In this document: piece by piece, positions 60,116-64,000 of the stretch | Position numbering within the stretch: position 1 is the stretch's first letter | Layout: the number at the start of each line of letters is the position of its first letter | Source: Bacilli bacterium | GTDB lineage: Bacteria; Bacillota_I; Bacilli_A; RFN20; CAG-826 | NCBI GenBank assembly: GCA_022482735.1 | Contig: JAKVOO010000001.1 | Coordinates: 677,699-741,698 of the forward strand | Direction: 5' to 3' | Length of the DNA stretch: 64,000 nt | Program-made: the position numbers and the translations under genes | The notes under the pieces: generated by a model | What the model was told of the DNA's origin: nothing | The model's input: only the letters and a program-made list of their open reading frames with translations | Databases searched by the model: none

Positions 60116-60722
60116 GGTGAAGATTATTTAGGTAAGTTGATCGTGCAGACAAATTACGATTATGCTCATCCCATGCTTTTAAAGGATCGCCTGTAGCCCG
60201 TGAAACATAGAGTATCGACTCCCAAAGTTTCTCTTCCGCCTGAACTCGAGGCAAATCTGGAAAAACTTTCTTTGCCCATTTTTCGCTTGGAACACCGGCA
60301 ATAACCCATTGATAATGGTTATCCATCTGCTCGCGATAACCTTTAATAATCGGAAAATATAGTTGAGTGGCTTTAGCCATTTTTACTTGGTTAATGCCCT
60401 TTGAACCATCGGGATCATCACTTTCTAAATAAATGCGCACGGGATTAGTTTTAACATAATGCTCAAAGCGCGCTTTTTCCCAATCGGTTACTTCGCCAAG
60501 GGTACGGATGGTTTGATATTTAACATTAACTTTCTCAAGGGATTGATAAGACCAGCGGACTTCGACATGCCGGGCTCCAGCTTTATAAGCCTCAATAACG
60601 ACCATCTTTACAAATTCTGGTTGATCAAGACGAGCTTGGATAATAACATCTTGCCCGCGTTGAACATTTGCGCCTTTGCGGACAATGAGTTTGGCATACT
60701 TCTTTAATTGAGCTATTTTCAT
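60054..60722 (-). CDS. M29 aminopeptidase, N-terminal part (frameshifted)
   Basis: N-terminal half: MKIAQLKKYAKLIVRKGANVQRGQDV, EAYKAGARHVEVRWS, then ...AGVPSEKWAKKVFPDL and LEYKAGNGTDFKVG, where the frame runs out after three false residues. Together the halves would make about 407 residues, the normal M29 length. The intact enzyme trims N-terminal residues from peptides. The ATG at 60722 has AGAGGAAAAAT before it; an upstream extension is unsupported. Confidence 0.82.
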   Translation of the reverse strand: MKIAQLKKYAKLIVRKGANVQRGQDVIIQARLDQPEFVKMVVIEAYKAGARHVEVRWSYQSLEKVNVKYQTIRTLGEVTDWEKARFEHYVKTNPVRIYLESDDPDGSKGINQVKMAKATQLYFPIIKGYREQMDNHYQWVIAGVPSEKWAKKVFPDLPRVQAEEKLWESILYVSRATGDPLKAWDEHNRNLSARSTYLNNLHLAFLEYKAGNGTDFKVGPFT

Positions 60723-60775
60723 ATTTTTCCTCTTTTCGCTTATATGAAAAAACATTTTCATTCAAAAAACAAGGA

Positions 60776-60806
60776 AAAATAGCGTTTTTCAAAATGTAAA
60801 CGCTTT
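60776..60806 (-). terminator. Intrinsic terminator after the SDR gene
   Basis: Minus-strand AGCGTTT, 10-base loop, AAACGCT, then ATTTTT. Confidence 0.75.
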
Positions 60807-60832
60807 TAGCAAAATTTTATTCACCTTTAAAA

Positions 60833-61882
60833 TTAGATGCTTTTCTTCTTCCTAATATCAACAATTTTCTTTTTTGATGCGGTAAAATCATTTAATTCGA
60901 TGAACTTAACCATATCACCTAGTGTCGCATCTAGCGGCCGAATTGCTAGTTTTAATTCCTTGATGGCTAAGCGATTGTCAAATTGAGCATTAGCCAAAAG
61001 TGTATCCATTGAGTAAGCAGTAAACAATGGTGTTTTTTTCCGCCAGCGATAGTAAGTCTCAATAATCCAAGCAAACAGTTTTATAAAACGTGGAGATAAG
61101 TATACTCTTACTCGTTTTTTCTTGGTAATAGTACTTAAAGTATCCAAAATCGTTCTCACGGAATAGTAATTACCACTTGCTAAGTAAAAATGACTCGAGG
61201 GACGGGAAAGCAAGGCGAGATTAATTGTGGCCTTAGCCACATCGCGCACATCGATAAAGTCATATCCACCTTTCACCGCCACTTTAAATTTACCGCGCAC
61301 AAACATATATACCAAATTGCCCAAAAAATCTGCACTATAGGAATTTCCCGGACCGAGAATGCCCGATGGAGCAATAACGTAAGTAGCAAAATTATCATCA
61401 TTGGCCGCCAAAACAAGTCTTGTTGCTTCAGCTTTAGTCTTGGCATATCCTCCCCGTACATCACTCATAGAAAAATCTTTGGCATCAAGCTCACTAATAA
61501 CTTCATTATATTTTTTCTCTTTGACTGCATGAACACTACTAATATATACGAACCGTTTAGCTCCAGCTTCCTTCGCCGCTACAAGCATATTTGTCGTTCC
61601 TTTGACATTGGCATTATAGAGTCGTTTATCAACCCGGGCATTAATTGAAACGATACCAGCCGCGTGGATAACAACAAGTTCTTCATCTGGGTTTACTTTC
61701 AAAAAAGGATGTATTGTCGAAATATCGGTGATATCCCCATAGAAAATATCCGCGCCCGTAAAAATCGGTTCCTCATGATTAAAAAGCAAGGCACGAACTT
61801 TTTGATTTTGATCCAATAGGTATTGGACAAGATAATGACCTAAATGGCCTCCTGCGCCAGTGACCGCAAAAATTGTTTTCAT
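60833..61882 (-). CDS. NAD(P)-dependent epimerase/dehydratase-like (extended SDR)
   Basis: 349 residues. Rossmann start FAVTGAGGHLGHYLVQYLLDQ (TGxxGxxG), VVIHAAGIVS, YISSVHAV and the active-site YAKTK (YxxxK) near residue 145. The second half has an extended substrate domain. It resembles dihydroflavonol-reductase or 3-beta-HSD-like SDRs; the substrate is unknown. The C-terminus is unusually basic (KKKIVDIRKKK). Confidence 0.88.
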   Translation of the reverse strand: MKTIFAVTGAGGHLGHYLVQYLLDQNQKVRALLFNHEEPIFTGADIFYGDITDISTIHPFLKVNPDEELVVIHAAGIVSINARVDKRLYNANVKGTTNMLVAAKEAGAKRFVYISSVHAVKEKKYNEVISELDAKDFSMSDVRGGYAKTKAEATRLVLAANDDNFATYVIAPSGILGPGNSYSADFLGNLVYMFVRGKFKVAVKGGYDFIDVRDVAKATINLALLSRPSSHFYLASGNYYSVRTILDTLSTITKKKRVRVYLSPRFIKLFAWIIETYYRWRKKTPLFTAYSMDTLLANAQFDNRLAIKELKLAIRPLDATLGDMVKFIELNDFTASKKKIVDIRKKKSI

Positions 61883-61975
61883 AAATGTTCCTCCTTCACT
61901 TTTATCCTAGCAAAGAATTGTTTTTTGATAATTAAAAAAGAGGCAAAGTAAACTAGGGGTTAAAAAAGCGAACAC

Positions 61976-62569
61976 TTAGTTCACTTTTTGCGTAAAATCA
62001 ATAAAATGCGGCAACCCATCGCACCAATCGCAGAAATCATGCCACTCACTGAGCTTGTGATTTTTCCGTTGGCGATACATCGTTTTTAATTGCTGATAAT
62101 TAGTCGTCATCGTCGCCGTAAGACAAAATCCCGAGGGAAGACTAGCCACAATCTTTCTCCAAGCCTTCTTTCGAGATTCGCCATCCCCTTCTGGAATAGC
62201 TTGATAGTCATCAAGTAAATCGCGAATAATCTCCAAAATTCGATTATCCGTATCATCAACCACGCGCGTGGCAATATCAAATTTCAGTAAGCAATGCATC
62301 GTTGACTGGCTAGAAATAAAATCAAACCAATGGTAACGTTGAGCTTCCTTCCACCAAAATAGAGGAGCCGTAACATCCATTTGAACCAATATTCCCTTAA
62401 GAAAATTATCGTGGCCCTCCCCACCTTGGGTTTGCCCTAAACGCTCCGCTCGTAAAAAATCTTTTTCTTCACAATCCCCCGTTTCAATGACCGTTCGCAT
62501 CGGATTGCCGCTTGCTTTAACCGCTCTTTCAAGTCCGTAAACGCTAGTATTAGTGATGGAAAAATGCAT
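61976..62569 (-). CDS. ThyX-like protein lacking the RHRxxS motif
   Basis: 197 residues. GILVQMDVTAPLFWWKEAQRYHWFDFISSQSTMH resembles the ThyX helix region that holds the substrate and flavin (family W-R-H-R-x-x-S). TMTTNYQQLKTMYRQRKNHKLSEWHDFCDW resembles the phage/clostridial ThyX-like C-terminal block. The consensus RHRxxS is absent (EAQRYHWFDFIS), so thymidylate synthase activity is uncertain. It overlaps folD by 20 bases, which fits folate metabolism. GGAGG lies nine bases before the ATG. Confidence 0.55.
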   Translation of the reverse strand: MHFSITNTSVYGLERAVKASGNPMRTVIETGDCEEKDFLRAERLGQTQGGEGHDNFLKGILVQMDVTAPLFWWKEAQRYHWFDFISSQSTMHCLLKFDIATRVVDDTDNRILEIIRDLLDDYQAIPEGDGESRKKAWRKIVASLPSGFCLTATMTTNYQQLKTMYRQRKNHKLSEWHDFCDWCDGLPHFIDFTQKVN

Positions 62570-63353
62570 TTTTATAAGCCTCCGTAAGATTGCATAATAA
62601 GGTAAGCCGGGTTAAAAGTCCAACTCCGCCTGGAACTGGCGTTTGAAGACGAACATTTTGCTCAGGTTCAATATCACCATAGGTAACACCATCAACGCGG
62701 TTAATTCCAACATCGACCAAAACCGCATCCTTCTTGTATGAAAAACTATGATTGAGAAAATATTTATGACCGATGGCAATGACAATTAAATCGGCATGCG
62801 CAACATAAAACTGAAGATCATCTTCAAAGGTATGTGAGTGAAGAACGGTAACATTCATATTCTCTTTCATCAATAAGCGAGCCATCGGCTTGCCAACGAT
62901 ATTAGAGCGACCAATAACAACGGCATTGCGGCCATCTAAAACAATGTTTTCTTCCTTTAAATAATTAATTATTCCCAAAGGAGTACAAGGAGAAAACTTA
63001 CTTAATGGATGAAATCCGTCAATATCCTTAGCCGGACTGACTAGGGTTTTTATGTATTCTTCATCAATCCCCTTCGGCAGTGGCATTTGAATAATAAATC
63101 CGTGAACCGACGAGTCTTGATTAAGTCGCTTAATAAGTGTGCTTAATTCTAATTGAGTCGTAGTAACTGGAAGTTTAATTAATTCTGCTTGAATTCCCAC
63201 CTCTTCACTATCGCGTATTTTTCCGCGGATATAGGTGTCAGATGCTGGGTCATCATTTACCTGCACTATCACCATTTTTATCGGCGTCGAAAAATGGCTA
63301 ACCTCTTCTTTTAATTCTCTTTTGCGTTTAGCGACGTATTCTTTAATTGTCAT
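62550..63353 (-). CDS. folD: Methylene-THF dehydrogenase / methenyl-THF cyclohydrolase
   Basis: Bifunctional enzyme linking methylene- and formyl-THF, complementing fhs. 267 residues, a little shorter than the usual 280-285. Seen: SDTYIRGKIRDSEEVGI with the YxxxK catalytic pair, GFIIQMPLPKGI, KDIDGFHP, the Rossmann VVIGRSNIVGKPMA and C-terminal TPVPGGVGLLTR. The ATG at 63353 follows TTGAGG; an in-frame TTG four codons upstream lies inside that site. Confidence 0.96.
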   Translation of the reverse strand: MTIKEYVAKRKRELKEEVSHFSTPIKMVIVQVNDDPASDTYIRGKIRDSEEVGIQAELIKLPVTTTQLELSTLIKRLNQDSSVHGFIIQMPLPKGIDEEYIKTLVSPAKDIDGFHPLSKFSPCTPLGIINYLKEENIVLDGRNAVVIGRSNIVGKPMARLLMKENMNVTVLHSHTFEDDLQFYVAHADLIVIAIGHKYFLNHSFSYKKDAVLVDVGINRVDGVTYGDIEPEQNVRLQTPVPGGVGLLTRLTLLCNLTEAYKNAFFHH

Positions 63354-63414
63354 AATTAACCTCAACTTTTTTTTATTATATCAAAACGTAAAGGGGTTGC
63401 TAACGTCCAAATTA

Positions 63415-64000
63415 TTAACGTCTTCTCTTTGGATGATGCTGGTGTTGCCGACCATTATACTTTTTATCTTTTTTATCGGCTTTTTTAACGTTTTTATCTT
63501 TAAAAGAGGAAACATTGCTCCGGCGAGAAATTTTTTTATCATCTATCAATAAATCCACAGTCCCATTTTCTTTGTTGGCTGCCGCAACGATTACTTCTAC
63601 ATGATCCCCCAACATAAAGCGTTGGTGATGACGTTTTCCTATAGCCATAATTCTAGCTTCATCAACCGCATAAAAATCACTGAGTGAATCAAAGCGTATA
63701 AGCCCATTAATACCATTCTCTAATGTGACAAAGAGGCCGACATTAGTGATGCCATCAATGTACCCTTTATAGCGATTACCGAGATTTCCGCTCATATACT
63801 CGGCAGCTTTCATAGATTCAACCCGCCGTTCAATTGTCACCGCACGCCGCTCTTTTTGCGAAAGATCAAATCCTGCTTCGTGCAAGTAATCTTGGTCATC
63901 TTTATTAATTGAACGATTATTTAAAAAGAAGTATTTACGAATTAACCGGTGGACAATCAAATCCGGATACCGGCGAATTGGCGACGTAAAATGAGTATAA
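63415..64000 (-). CDS. rnr: Ribonuclease R, C-terminal part (cut by window edge)
   Basis: The 3' end of an RNase R gene; the frame is open to the window edge, where it reads YTHFTSPIRRYPDLIVHR, the end of the RNB catalytic domain. The S1 domain (YKGYIDGITNVGLFVTLENGINGLIRFDSL) and a Lys-rich tail (KKADKKDKKYNGRQHQHHPKRRR) follow. It is a processive 3'-5' exoribonuclease. The gene is cut only by the window limit, not broken. Confidence 0.92.
   Translation of the reverse strand, partial: YTHFTSPIRRYPDLIVHRLIRKYFFLNNRSINKDDQDYLHEAGFDLSQKERRAVTIERRVESMKAAEYMSGNLGNRYKGYIDGITNVGLFVTLENGINGLIRFDSLSDFYAVDEARIMAIGKRHHQRFMLGDHVEVIVAAANKENGTVDLLIDDKKISRRSNVSSFKDKNVKKADKKDKKYNGRQHQHHPKRRR

Noticed and set aside
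63235-63552. A plus-strand frame across the folD start and RNase R end
   Set aside because: It spans two minus-strand genes and their promoter, is hydrophobic only because it mirrors Lys-rich codons, and has no ribosome site.
1-64000. Use of UGA as a tryptophan codon, as in some Mollicutes
   Set aside because: Trp is encoded by TGG, and several well-bounded genes end in TGA (for example the EAL gene at 45017), so the code is standard.

Overview
The window looks like a chromosomal segment of a low-to-moderate GC, Gram-positive-type fermenter related to Firmicutes and Mollicutes (Acholeplasma-, Izemoplasma- or Haloplasma-like). This placement is an inference. It rests on sigma-A promoters, strong AGGAGG ribosome sites, a T-box, YitT/UvrX-YolD/RmuC families, a lipoprotein ABC system and SipW/TasA-like secretion. 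TGG is used for Trp and genes end in TGA, so the genetic code is standard. There are no rRNA genes, transposases, CRISPR arrays or phage structural genes.

Layout. Positions 1-9.9 kb hold a cytoplasmic neopullulanase-type amylase, glmS, an isochorismatase, a DEAD-box helicase with a long basic repetitive tail, and a three-gene MqsR-MqsA-SecB-like toxin-antitoxin-chaperone module with a perfect palindromic operator. Positions 9.9-22.7 kb hold formate-tetrahydrofolate ligase and a complete cellobiose/beta-glucoside module: LacI regulator, binding protein, two permeases, GH1 glucosidase, aldose epimerase and a divergent cellobiose phosphorylase. Orphan arginine deiminase follows. Positions 22.7-27.6 kb carry acetyltransferases, an MFS carrier and a DUF2804 protein.

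Positions 27.6-45.8 kb are the most striking part, a cyclic-di-GMP-centred surface-structure locus. It has an active-looking GGDEF cyclase and a large degenerate GGDEF/GAF/PAS/EAL regulator broken by a frameshift. Two c-di-GMP-I (GEMM) riboswitches each sit behind a strong promoter and ahead of a terminator. Five secreted proteins carry SipW/TasA-type signal segments, two of them sharing a C-terminal WLEG motif. A SipW-like Ser/His signal peptidase, a membrane-anchored McrB-like AAA+ ATPase, a DUF2357-like protein with a Lys/Glu-rich tail, an EAL phosphodiesterase and an MTAN-like nucleosidase complete it. I infer that c-di-GMP turns on a TasA-like fibre or coat, and that the phosphodiesterase in the same riboswitch-controlled operon feeds back negatively.

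Positions 45.8-64 kb are mainly housekeeping: YitT, archaeal-type aspS with a T-box, sirtuin, tRNA-Ala, VTT protein, rmuC, uvrX-yolD, an endonuclease/phosphatase, mntP, a frameshifted M29 aminopeptidase, a short-chain dehydrogenase, a ThyX-like protein, folD and the 3' part of an RNase R gene. Inside this region a Schlafen-like AlbA_2/ATPase gene is bracketed by 85-bp identical direct repeats, one of them running into the 3' end of tRNA-Ala, and by iteron-like sites in inverted orientation. Three separate one-base frameshifts (about 30.73, 43.25 and 60.06 kb) may be real decay or residual assembly errors.
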